Shown here: piece by piece, positions 8,066 to 16,169 of the stretch
Position numbering within the stretch: the stretch's first letter is position 1
How the letters are laid out: each line of letters opens with the position of its first letter
Source of the DNA: Coriobacteriia bacterium
GTDB taxonomy: Bacteria > Actinomycetota > Coriobacteriia > WRKU01
Length of the DNA: 23,861 nucleotides
Assembly: GCA_009784095.1 (NCBI GenBank)
Contig: WRDL01000008.1
Span: 1 to 23,861 of the forward strand
Direction: 5' to 3'
The notes under the pieces: generated by a model
The model's input: only the letters and a program-made list of their open reading frames with translations
Databases searched by the model: none
Told to the model about the DNA's origin: nothing
Translations under genes and position numbers: made by a program

Positions 8066-10639
8066 ATGGCAGACGAGACCACACTGAATCTTGACACCAG
8101 CGGGACGACCTATGTTCCCATAGAGATCCACAAGGAGATGCGCTCCTCGTTCCTCGAGTATGCGATGAGCGTCATCGTGGCGCGCGCGCTTCCCGATGTG
8201 CGCGACGGACTCAAGCCGGTGCACCGGCGCATTCTCTACGCGATGAACGAGTCGGGGCTGATGCCGACCAAGCCGCACAAGAAGTCGGCTTGGACCGTCG
8301 GAGAGGTCATCGGTAAGTACCACCCGCACGGTGATGCGGCGGTCTACGACACGATGGTCCGTATGGCGCAGGATTTCAGCCTCAGGCAGCCCCTGATCGA
8401 CGGACACGGCAACTTCGGCTCGGTCGACGGTGACAGCCCCGCGGCGATGCGCTATACCGAATCTCGCCTTCAGAAGGCGGCACTCGAACTCTTGCGCGAC
8501 CTCGACAAGGAGACGGTCGACTTCGGACCGAACTACGACGAGTCGCTCCTCGAGCCCACCGTTCTGCCGGCGCGTTACCCCAATCTACTGGTCAATGGAT
8601 CAGCCGGTATCGCGGTCGGTATGGCGACCAACATCCCACCCCATAACTTGGGAGAGGTCATTGACGCGACGATCCTGCTCATCAAGGATCCGGACGCGAC
8701 GCTCGACGATCTGCTCAAGGTCATGCCCGGGCCGGACTTTCCGACCGCCGGGCTCATCATGGGGCGCGATGGGATACGTTCGGCGTACGAGACCGGGCGC
8801 GGATCGGTCGTCATGCGGGGGCGTGCCCATATCGAGCAAACAAGCACCGGGCGTACACGCATCATCATCTCGGAGCTTCCCTATCAGGTCAACAAGGCAA
8901 AACTGGTCGAGAAGATCGCCGAACTGGTGAGAGAGAAGAAGCTCACCGAGATCAGCGCGCTGCGCGACGAGTCGGACCGCAAGGGCATGCGCATCGTGAT
9001 CGAACTCAAGCAACAGGCGATCCCGCAGGTGGTACTCAACAAGTTGTACAAGCACACACAGCTCCAGCAGAGTTTCGGTGTCATCAATCTCGCGCTCGTC
9101 AACGGTGTACCGCATGTGCTGACGCTCAAAGAGATGCTCTCCCACTACATCGATCATCAAAAAGAGGTCATCACACGTCGCACGAAGTTCGACCTGCGCA
9201 AAGCCCAGGAGCGTGCCCACATACTCGAGGGCTACATCATCGCGCTCGATAATATCGACGAGATCATCAAGATCATCAAGGCGAGTCAGACCGATAAAGA
9301 GGCCAAGGCCTCGTTGATGAAGAAATTCAAACTGAGCGCGGTGCAGACCGACGCCATCCTTGAGATGAAGCTGCGCCGTCTGACCGGATTGGAGCGTGGC
9401 AAGATCGAGGACGAACTCGCCGAGCTGCTCCGTCGTATCGAGTACTACCAGAAGTTGCTGGCCGATGTGAACCTCATCCTCGAGGTCATCGTCAATGAGC
9501 TCACCGAGGTACGTAAGAAGTTCGCCGACAAACGTCGCACCGAGATCACCAGCGCGGCAAAGGACCTCGACGTCGAGGATCTGATCGCCGAAGAGGATAT
9601 GGTGGTCACCATCACAAAGGCCGGCTACGTAAAAAGGCTTCCGGTCGCCACCTACCGCCAACAGAAACGCGGGGGTAAAGGTATCGCCGGGGTCAACCTC
9701 AAAGACAACGATTTCGTCGAGCATCTCTTTATCGGCTCGACGCACGATTATGTTCTGTTCTTCTCGACAAAGGGGAAGGTGTATCGCCTCAAGATCCATG
9801 AACTGCCGGTCGGCTCGCGCCACGCGCGCGGTACCGCGGCGGTCAATCTGCTCCCCTTCGAGCAGGGTGAGGAGATCGCGGCGGTCATCAACGCCAAGAC
9901 GTTCCCCGAGGACGAGTATCTGCTATTCGCGACCGAGCGCGGCATGGTCAAGAAGACCAATATGGCGGCGTATGGACGAGTCCACAGCGGCGGGTTGATC
10001 GCGATCAACCTTCGCGAGGGTGATCGCCTGATCGCGGTGCGCCGGGTGCTCGATGGGCAGAAGGTCGTCATGGTATCGAGCAGTGGCAAGGCCATCCTCT
10101 GGGAGGAGGCCGAGGCGCGACCGATGGGACGCGACACGATGGGTGTGCGCGGCATGAACATCAAGGACGGCGACGTCTGCCTGGGGATGGAGATCGCTCC
10201 GGAAGAGAGCGAGTTGCTCGTGGTGACCGAGCGTGGCTACGGCAAACGCACCCCGATCAGTGAATACCCGACCCACCATCGAGGCGGGCAAGGGGTCAAG
10301 ACGATCATCATGACCGACAAGAAGGGCGCACTCGCCGCGATGAAGATCGTCAACGCTGACCATGAGCTCATGCTGATCAGCGAAGAGGGTGTGGTCATTC
10401 GTGTCAAGGCGAGTGGCATCTCCCAGCTTGGGCGGGCGACCCAAGGCGTGAAGGTCATGAACGTCTCAGATACCGATCGCGTAAGCGCGATCGCGCGGGT
10501 CAGCGCCACGAAGAAGAAGAAATCAAAAGCAAGTGCCGAGATCGCAAAGGACGATGATCAGCTTTCACTTCTCGACGATGCGGCCGAAGAAGATATAGAG
10601 GACGCCTTGGTCGACGAGGCGCTCGCTGAGGAAAAGTAG
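8066..10639 (+). CDS. gyrA: DNA gyrase subunit A
   Basis: GyrA cleaves and rejoins DNA. The catalytic tyrosine is Y130 (AMRYTES), preceded by the quinolone-determining region KYHPHGDAAVYD. The residue equivalent to E. coli Ser83 is Ala91 and the Asp87 equivalent is Asp95. The C-terminal beta-pinwheel carries a GyrA-box-like KRGGKGI at about 534-540. The 857-residue protein ends in a Lys-rich then strongly acidic tail (SLLDDAAEEDIEDALVDEALAEEK without other motifs). The ribosome site before ATG 8066 is weak (AGGA at 8050-8053), and a poorly conserved 90-bp gap separates it from gyrB. Confidence 0.97.
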   Translation: MADETTLNLDTSGTTYVPIEIHKEMRSSFLEYAMSVIVARALPDVRDGLKPVHRRILYAMNESGLMPTKPHKKSAWTVGEVIGKYHPHGDAAVYDTMVRMAQDFSLRQPLIDGHGNFGSVDGDSPAAMRYTESRLQKAALELLRDLDKETVDFGPNYDESLLEPTVLPARYPNLLVNGSAGIAVGMATNIPPHNLGEVIDATILLIKDPDATLDDLLKVMPGPDFPTAGLIMGRDGIRSAYETGRGSVVMRGRAHIEQTSTGRTRIIISELPYQVNKAKLVEKIAELVREKKLTEISALRDESDRKGMRIVIELKQQAIPQVVLNKLYKHTQLQQSFGVINLALVNGVPHVLTLKEMLSHYIDHQKEVITRRTKFDLRKAQERAHILEGYIIALDNIDEIIKIIKASQTDKEAKASLMKKFKLSAVQTDAILEMKLRRLTGLERGKIEDELAELLRRIEYYQKLLADVNLILEVIVNELTEVRKKFADKRRTEITSAAKDLDVEDLIAEEDMVVTITKAGYVKRLPVATYRQQKRGGKGIAGVNLKDNDFVEHLFIGSTHDYVLFFSTKGKVYRLKIHELPVGSRHARGTAAVNLLPFEQGEEIAAVINAKTFPEDEYLLFATERGMVKKTNMAAYGRVHSGGLIAINLREGDRLIAVRRVLDGQKVVMVSSSGKAILWEEAEARPMGRDTMGVRGMNIKDGDVCLGMEIAPEESELLVVTERGYGKRTPISEYPTHHRGGQGVKTIIMTDKKGALAAMKIVNADHELMLISEEGVVIRVKASGISQLGRATQGVKVMNVSDTDRVSAIARVSATKKKKSKASAEIAKDDDQLSLLDDAAEEDIEDALVDEALAEEK

Positions 10640-10645
10640 CGCATA

Positions 10646-12211
10646 ATGAGTGAGCCGGCAGAAGTACCGATAGAAGAAGTAAGCCACACGATCGATGAGG
10701 TCGCAGTGATCGACGAGATCCCCAAGGTCGAAGAGGTGCAAGAGAAGACGGTAGTCGAGTTCGTCGAGCCGATCGCGCAGGTCAGTGCTGAGGATGTGCG
10801 GCTCGTAGATGACGCGCCTACCGCAAAGCGCCATAACGCGCGTCGGATCTTCACGTGGATCATCAGCATCGGAGTGCTCTCATTGCTCGCGGCATCCGCC
10901 GCGTGGTTCTACTACGATTCACAGATCCCCACCATCGAGGTGGTCGAGGCCGAGCGCGCCGACCTCGCGATCGAGGTGATCGGTTCAGGAGAGATAGAGC
11001 CCGACTCACCGACAGACGTCTATTCGAAACAGCAAGGCACCGTCAAAAAGGTGCATGTGACCGAGGGGCAGAAGGTCGCCAAGGGTGCGAAGTTGCTCGA
11101 ATTGGACAATGAAGCGTTCAACACACAACTGGCTCTGGCAGAGAGTGCCTTGGCGCAGGCACGCGCAGGGCTGTCGCAGGCGCAGAGTGGCGCGATCAGT
11201 CGAGCTGACGCGATCGCAGCGGCAAATCGTGGAGTGGATGCCGCGAATGCCGGACTCGATACCGCCTACCAGCTCGAGTGGCTCGCTCATAACAATGTGA
11301 TCGACGCACAGTACTTCCTCGACCTTCTCAAAACACAACCACAGCCGAATCCCAGCGAGATCGCACAGGCGCAAAGCGCCCTTGAGCAAGCACAGATCGG
11401 CCATCAACAAGCGGTCGCCGGGATCTCAGCCGCAGAAGGCTCACTGGCCGCCGCAACGGGCGCGCTCGCCCAAGCTGAGGCGGGTGATCCCAGCGGCGCG
11501 ATAGATGCGGCGAACGCCGCGATAGCGGCTTGCGAAGAGCAGGTCGAGTTCGCGCGAAAAGCGCTCGAGGAGACCATCATCAAGGCACCGATCGCCGGTG
11601 TGGTGCTCTTAGCACCGACCGCTGCGACAGCCCAGTCCCTTGCCGCCGGTGGCGGAACACCCACGAGTGGAGCGACGCTTACCGAGGGCAGTGTGGTGAC
11701 CCCGGGCATGGTGCTGTTCACCATCATGGATCCCGATCGCATGCTCTTTACCACCCAGATCAACGACACCGACATCGCGCGCGTCTCGCTCGAGCAGAGC
11801 GCAACGGTCGAGATAGACAGTTTTCCCGGTGTCACCTTCGAGGGAGTCGTCACCAAGATCGCCGAACAAGCGCAAAAGACGATGATCGGCGCAACGGTGT
11901 TCCCGGTCGAGATCCTGCTTGAGGAGACCAAAGAGAAACTCGCAATCGGCATGAAGGGCGAAGCGACCATCGAGGTTTTGACCTTCGAGGATGTAGTCAC
12001 GATCTCGAGGGGGGCACTGTTCTCCGAGGGGAATAACGACTATGTCTACGTTGTCTCTGAGGGACGTCTCGTCAAGACCGCGGTCGAGATCGGCGAGATC
12101 ACCGACACTACCGTCGAGGTCAGGCGCGCATTGAGCTCCGGCGAGAGGGTCGCGCTGGCGGGCAACATACCCTACAGCGACGGCATGCGCGTGCGCACTC
12201 AGATCCGCTAG
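10646..12211 (+). CDS. HlyD/MacA-like membrane fusion (efflux adaptor) protein
   Basis: The 521-residue protein has an unusual acidic cytoplasmic N-terminus (about 65 residues, many Glu and Val) and one membrane helix (about 68-90, IFTWIISIGVLSLLAASAAWFYY). A split biotinyl-lipoyl-like domain follows (GTVKKVHVTEGQKVAKGAKLLELD at about 121-145, and IKAPIAGVV at about 312-320). It is interrupted by a long Ala/Gln-rich coiled-coil hairpin (about 155-305). Beta-barrel and membrane-proximal parts complete it. Such adaptors normally pair with an ABC or RND transporter, but none is adjacent. It starts six bases after gyrA, with GAGG inside the gyrA 3' end, so co-transcription with gyrA is likely. 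Substrate and partner are unknown. Confidence 0.85.
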   Translation: MSEPAEVPIEEVSHTIDEVAVIDEIPKVEEVQEKTVVEFVEPIAQVSAEDVRLVDDAPTAKRHNARRIFTWIISIGVLSLLAASAAWFYYDSQIPTIEVVEAERADLAIEVIGSGEIEPDSPTDVYSKQQGTVKKVHVTEGQKVAKGAKLLELDNEAFNTQLALAESALAQARAGLSQAQSGAISRADAIAAANRGVDAANAGLDTAYQLEWLAHNNVIDAQYFLDLLKTQPQPNPSEIAQAQSALEQAQIGHQQAVAGISAAEGSLAAATGALAQAEAGDPSGAIDAANAAIAACEEQVEFARKALEETIIKAPIAGVVLLAPTAATAQSLAAGGGTPTSGATLTEGSVVTPGMVLFTIMDPDRMLFTTQINDTDIARVSLEQSATVEIDSFPGVTFEGVVTKIAEQAQKTMIGATVFPVEILLEETKEKLAIGMKGEATIEVLTFEDVVTISRGALFSEGNNDYVYVVSEGRLVKTAVEIGEITDTTVEVRRALSSGERVALAGNIPYSDGMRVRTQIR

Positions 12212-12220
12212 AGGAGCAAT

Positions 12221-12772
12221 CTAGCGATAGGTGACCTTGTCGGTCTCCAACTCATGAGGGTCTTTTCCTGATCGAGCAGTACCGAGCAGGATCGCGATGG
12301 CGAAATCGTAGCCGACCGGAACACCGAAACGCTTCTTCCACCCATCAGTATCGTCATCCTTGAAAGGAATACCTGCCATGGCACAGATGACGTTGCCAAG
12401 ACCCATACAATGAGCGGCGAGCGCCACGTTCTGGCTCAGGATGCCTGAATCCATCGAAGCGAACTCCGATCCGTCGGCGCTGACCAGCATCATTGCGGGC
12501 GCGTTGTAGAGCACTTTGCCTCCGCGTGATCTGATGCGCTCGTACGTAGAAGTATCCTCTCGGTCGCGCAGGACCTCAAGGGCCGCGCGGTCAAGATCAT
12601 CGATCAGAGCCTTGTCAGTGACCATGGTGATATGCCACGGCTGTCGATTCATCGCGCTGGGAGCGGCCAGCGCGGCATCCACCAATGTGGCCACCTGCTC
12701 ATCTGTCAGCGGAGTGTCCTCATAATCTCGGCAGGAATACCGCTCGGCGATGGTCTTGAGCGTTTCGTTCAT
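12221..12772 (-). CDS. Nitroreductase family protein
   Basis: This 183-residue FMN-dependent nitroreductase-fold protein begins MNETLKTIAERYSCRDYED. It shows the FMN-binding start R-Y-S-C-R-D-Y, the AAPSAMNRQPWH block (about 36-47) and the later SQNVALAAHCMGLGNVIC segment. Members reduce nitro compounds, quinones or flavins with NAD(P)H, and the substrate cannot be told from sequence. GAGGAGG a few bases upstream fixes the start at 12772. The frame is open for 36 further residues upstream without support. It converges with the adaptor gene, with a 9-bp gap. Confidence 0.9.
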   Translation of the reverse strand: MNETLKTIAERYSCRDYEDTPLTDEQVATLVDAALAAPSAMNRQPWHITMVTDKALIDDLDRAALEVLRDREDTSTYERIRSRGGKVLYNAPAMMLVSADGSEFASMDSGILSQNVALAAHCMGLGNVICAMAGIPFKDDDTDGWKKRFGVPVGYDFAIAILLGTARSGKDPHELETDKVTYR

Positions 12773-12914
12773 TGCGACCTCCTCTGTGCGCAGACGTACC
12801 ATTCGATGCAAGGATACCACGCACACCGGCGAAGGCGATATCGGAAAAGTGCTATTCCTTCGACATGGGAGCCAATGCAAAGTTACGACGGTATCGATAT
12901 GCGAAATCAGGGGA

Positions 12915-12991
<77 letters not shown>

Positions 12992-13004
12992 CGAGGATTC
13001 GTGC

Positions 13005-13020
13005 TTGATAAGATTATCAA
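13005..13020. promoter_or_regulatory. 16-bp palindrome TTGATAA-ga-TTATCAA
   Basis: Perfect 7-bp arms with a 2-bp centre overlap the -10 box of the tRNA-Ile promoter and lie about 70 bp upstream of the P-type ATPase. This could be a repressor operator for the divergent ATPase gene. No regulator is identified. Confidence 0.35.
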
Positions 13021-13039
13021 TAATGCGGGACACGTGCAA
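13011..13039 (-). promoter_or_regulatory. Promoter of tRNA-Ile
   Basis: On the - strand TTGCAC (plus 13034-13039), a 17-nt spacer and TAATCT (plus 13011-13016) end 19 nt before the tRNA 5' end. The spacing and position fit a housekeeping promoter for the tRNA. Confidence 0.6.
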
Positions 13040-13091
13040 GTTCAGCATATAATGAAACGCGTGAACACATACGAGATCCGATGAAAGGGAG

Positions 13092-15470
13092 ATGGTGGCA
13101 GAACGCATCTTCGGTCTGACTACCCAGCAGGTCAACGAGCGTATCTTTGCGGGTCAGGTCAACACTCCTCCTGAAACTCGCACGCGCACGATCCCGCGCA
13201 TCATCAGAGATCATATCTTCACCCTCTTCAATCTGCTCAACCTGATCCTCTTCCTTCTGGTGGTCTCGGTCGGTCAGATCAAGAACGGTCTGTTCTTTCT
13301 CATCGTCATCGCCAATACGGTCATCGGGGTCTTCCAAGATGTGCGCGCCAAGCTGACGATCGATCAGCTCGCGGTCATCATCCAGACCCACGCGAAGGTC
13401 ATCCGCAACGGACATGAGGAAGCGATCCCCCAAGAAGAAGTAGTACTCGGCGACGTGCTCGTGCTCACAGCTGGCGACCAGGTCTGCGCCGATGGCAAGG
13501 TGATCGAGTCGGACGATATCGAGATCGATGAATCACTGCTCACCGGTGAGTCGAACGCCGTCATCAAGGCTGCCGGAGACAAGGCGTATTCGGGAAGCTT
13601 CGTCGTTGCGGGAAGAGGCATGGTCGAAGTCAGCGCGATCGGCAACGATAGTTACGCACAACAGATCGCATCCGATATGCGCTATGAAAAGAAGTTCAAC
13701 TCGCAGCTCATGCGCATCATCAACTTCATCATCAAGATGCTTGCGGTCGTCTTGATACCGCTCAGCCTTGCGCTGTTCGCGCGCACTTATCTGAACACCG
13801 GTGACTACACGAACTCGATACTGGCGATGGCCGCCGCCGCGGTCGGTATGGTCCCCGAGGGACTGATGCTGCTCATCGGTGTCGCGTTCGCGGTCGGAGC
13901 CTATAATCTGGTCAAACACCGCACGCTCACCCAATCGATGCCGTCGATCGAGACGCTCGCACGCATCGATACGCTGTGTCTGGACAAGACCGGGACTATC
14001 ACCGATGGAACGCTCGAAGTCGAGGAAGTGATCCCTCTTTCAGATGATGTCGACGATATCACTGAGGAGTTGCGCCAATTCGTTGGTTTCATGGGGACCG
14101 ACAACGACACCGCACGCGCTCTGCGCGATCACTTCAAGAGCCAGAACACATGGATCAGCACCGATAAAGTCGCGTTCTCCTCATCACGCAAGTGGGGCGG
14201 ATGTAGTTTTGGCGAGCACGGCTCGTTCGTGCTCGGGGCGCCGAATTTCGTCATACCACGGATGGATGACGGACTCACAGAAAAGGTCTCGCACTATGCC
14301 TCGCAGGGGTATCGCGTGCTTCTTTTCGCGTGTACTTCCGAAACGTTTAACGGGCTCGTTCTTCCCGCGCATCTGAGTGCCCGTGCGCTGATCATACTTA
14401 CCGACAAAGTACGCGAGACGGCACCCGATACCTTCAGATACTTCGAGGAGCAAGGCGTCGACATCAAGGTGATCTCGGGAGATGATCCCCAGACCGTCTC
14501 GACGACGGCGGCGCACGCCGGCATAGAAGGCGCGAGCTACTACATCGATATGAGTCGCGTTCCCCATAGCGCATCATATGCCGAGCTGATGGAACACTAC
14601 ACCGTATTCGGTCGCACCACCCCTGAACAGAAACAGAAGATGATCTTGGCGCTCCAAGAGGACGGCAAGATCGTGGGCATGGTCGGTGACGGGGTCAACG
14701 ATACGCGCGCGCTTCGCGAGGCCGACGTGGGCGTGGCGATGGCCAGTGGTGCGGGAGCAGCACGCGATGTGGCCGACTTCGTGCTGGTCGACTCGGACTT
14801 CGATTCGATGGTGCACGTCGTCAAGGAGGGGCGCCGGGTCGTCAACAATATCGAGAAGGTCGCCTCGCTCTATATCGCTAAGACGATCTATATCGTGACG
14901 CTGACGCTGATCTTCATCTTCCTTCCGTTCGAGTATCCGTTCGTACCGATCCAGCTCACGCTTATCAACTTCTTCATGATCGGGGTCCCCTCATTTTTCT
15001 TGACCTTCACACCCGATTACTCCAAGATGCAGGACTGGTTCGCGCATCGGCTCATCAAGGATGCCGTACCTGCGGCAATCCTGGTCATCATCAATGTTGT
15101 GGCGTTGCAGCTGATCGGAAGCTTCGTCAATCTGTCCTTCGAACAGCTTTCGACATTGAGCATATTGCTGACCGGTATCGTCTCGATGTTCTTACTGCGT
15201 CGGGTCAGCGAGCCCTTCACCAAGTCGAGAATCGCGATGGATGTCGCACTCGTCGTCGGTTTCTTCCTCGCGTTCATCATCGCGCGTGAATTCTTCGAAC
15301 TGGTCAACGTCTTCGATCGTCTTGCGTTGATCTGGGTGCCCTACGCGATCGGCTCGTACTATCTGTACGAGGAACTCACAAAGGTGACGCTGTTCCTTGA
15401 GAAGCAATGGATCGCGATACGCGGAAAGACCATGCGCACGCCGGCAAGAACGAGAAGCGGTTTGTTTTAA
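13092..15470 (+). CDS. P-type cation-transporting ATPase, CtpE-like
   Basis: This 792-residue P-type ATPase has paired N-terminal membrane helices (about 45-85), an actuator loop with LTGES (about 152-156), the membrane motif MVPEGLMLLIGVAFAVGAYN (PEGL, about 254-257), the phosphorylation site DKTGT (about 298-302), the hinge GDGVND (about 532-537) and four to six C-terminal helices. The PEGL motif, lack of CPC and absence of a metal-binding head exclude heavy-metal (P1B) pumps. It resembles the CtpE/Exp7 group linked to calcium. ATG 13092 is crowded by GGGAG at 13087-13091, and GTG 13095 is possible. TATAAT at 13048-13053 is a candidate -10. It converges on the ccdA-like gene with a 3-bp gap. 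Confidence 0.88.
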   Translation: MVAERIFGLTTQQVNERIFAGQVNTPPETRTRTIPRIIRDHIFTLFNLLNLILFLLVVSVGQIKNGLFFLIVIANTVIGVFQDVRAKLTIDQLAVIIQTHAKVIRNGHEEAIPQEEVVLGDVLVLTAGDQVCADGKVIESDDIEIDESLLTGESNAVIKAAGDKAYSGSFVVAGRGMVEVSAIGNDSYAQQIASDMRYEKKFNSQLMRIINFIIKMLAVVLIPLSLALFARTYLNTGDYTNSILAMAAAAVGMVPEGLMLLIGVAFAVGAYNLVKHRTLTQSMPSIETLARIDTLCLDKTGTITDGTLEVEEVIPLSDDVDDITEELRQFVGFMGTDNDTARALRDHFKSQNTWISTDKVAFSSSRKWGGCSFGEHGSFVLGAPNFVIPRMDDGLTEKVSHYASQGYRVLLFACTSETFNGLVLPAHLSARALIILTDKVRETAPDTFRYFEEQGVDIKVISGDDPQTVSTTAAHAGIEGASYYIDMSRVPHSASYAELMEHYTVFGRTTPEQKQKMILALQEDGKIVGMVGDGVNDTRALREADVGVAMASGAGAARDVADFVLVDSDFDSMVHVVKEGRRVVNNIEKVASLYIAKTIYIVTLTLIFIFLPFEYPFVPIQLTLINFFMIGVPSFFLTFTPDYSKMQDWFAHRLIKDAVPAAILVIINVVALQLIGSFVNLSFEQLSTLSILLTGIVSMFLLRRVSEPFTKSRIAMDVALVVGFFLAFIIAREFFELVNVFDRLALIWVPYAIGSYYLYEELTKVTLFLEKQWIAIRGKTMRTPARTRSGLF

Positions 15471-15480
15471 GCGTTAAAAC
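15464..15480. terminator. Palindrome over two convergent stop codons
   Basis: GTTTTAA-gcg-TTAAAAC has perfect 7-bp arms and contains the TAA stop of the P-type ATPase (15468-15470) and, on the other strand, the TAA stop of the ccdA-like gene (15474-15476). It may act as a weak bidirectional terminator. The stem is AT-rich and no long U-tract follows, so function is uncertain. Confidence 0.35.
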
Positions 15481-16169
15481 CCCAGATAGAACATATAGAG
15501 GCCAAGGGCTAGAACGATGATACCCAGACCGATCTGCAGTAACTGGGAGATCGCACCGTAGCGAGGTGAGGTGGCGATCTGGCGCGCGAGACCGACCGAG
15601 GTCCCTATCGCGATGATCAAGATCGAGTGGCCGAGCGCATAGAGCAAGAAGAGGAGCGTGCCCCACGCAACGCTGCCCTGGGTCGCGACGATCCCGAGAA
15701 GGACGACCAATACCGGGGTCGAGCACGGACTGGCGAACAGTCCCGCCAGTATTCCGGCGATCAACGCACCCAACGAGCCGCGTCTCTTGGTGTGCGAGGT
15801 CATATACGTCGACGGGATGAATTCGAAGACGCCGAAAAGTTGCAGCGCCATCAACACCATCAAAACGCCGAGCAGGATGAAGAACCAACTGCCGCCCAGC
15901 ATGAGAACATTCCCCAACAACGCGGCGGCGACACCGAGGATCGCCATCGTGATCGTCATGCCGAGTGCGAACAGCGCTGAGAGCCGAAATCCCTGCCTAG
16001 AGTCGGCCTTGCCGCCCCCGACATATCCGATGACGAGTGCGACGGTGGACAGTGTGCAGGGAAGAAAGCTGGTGACCATTCCGGCAATGAAAGCCAACAG
16101 CGGAGCGAGCCAACCGGTGGTCGTCAACGCTTCAGCGAGCGTTTCGAGTATTTGCTGGAGCGATCCCAT
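15474..16169 (-). CDS. ccdA: CcdA/DsbD-type thiol electron-transfer membrane protein
   Basis: The 231-residue protein has about six hydrophobic helices and the two CcdA-type cysteines: C38 in SFLPCTLS and C149 in ASPCSTP. The family carries reducing equivalents from cytoplasmic thioredoxin across the membrane to extracytoplasmic thiol proteins. Its ATG overlaps the stop of the upstream thioredoxin-like selenoprotein gene (TAATG at 16171-16167), which indicates translational coupling and a shared pathway. It likely keeps the exported selenol/thiol partner reduced. The gene symbol names the family; orthology was not tested. Confidence 0.9.
   Translation of the reverse strand: MGSLQQILETLAEALTTTGWLAPLLAFIAGMVTSFLPCTLSTVALVIGYVGGGKADSRQGFRLSALFALGMTITMAILGVAAALLGNVLMLGGSWFFILLGVLMVLMALQLFGVFEFIPSTYMTSHTKRRGSLGALIAGILAGLFASPCSTPVLVVLLGIVATQGSVAWGTLLFLLYALGHSILIIAIGTSVGLARQIATSPRYGAISQLLQIGLGIIVLALGLYMFYLGF

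Noticed and set aside
8600..9823. 407-codon frame antisense to gyrA
   Set aside because: Shadow of gyrA; no motif or independent start signal.
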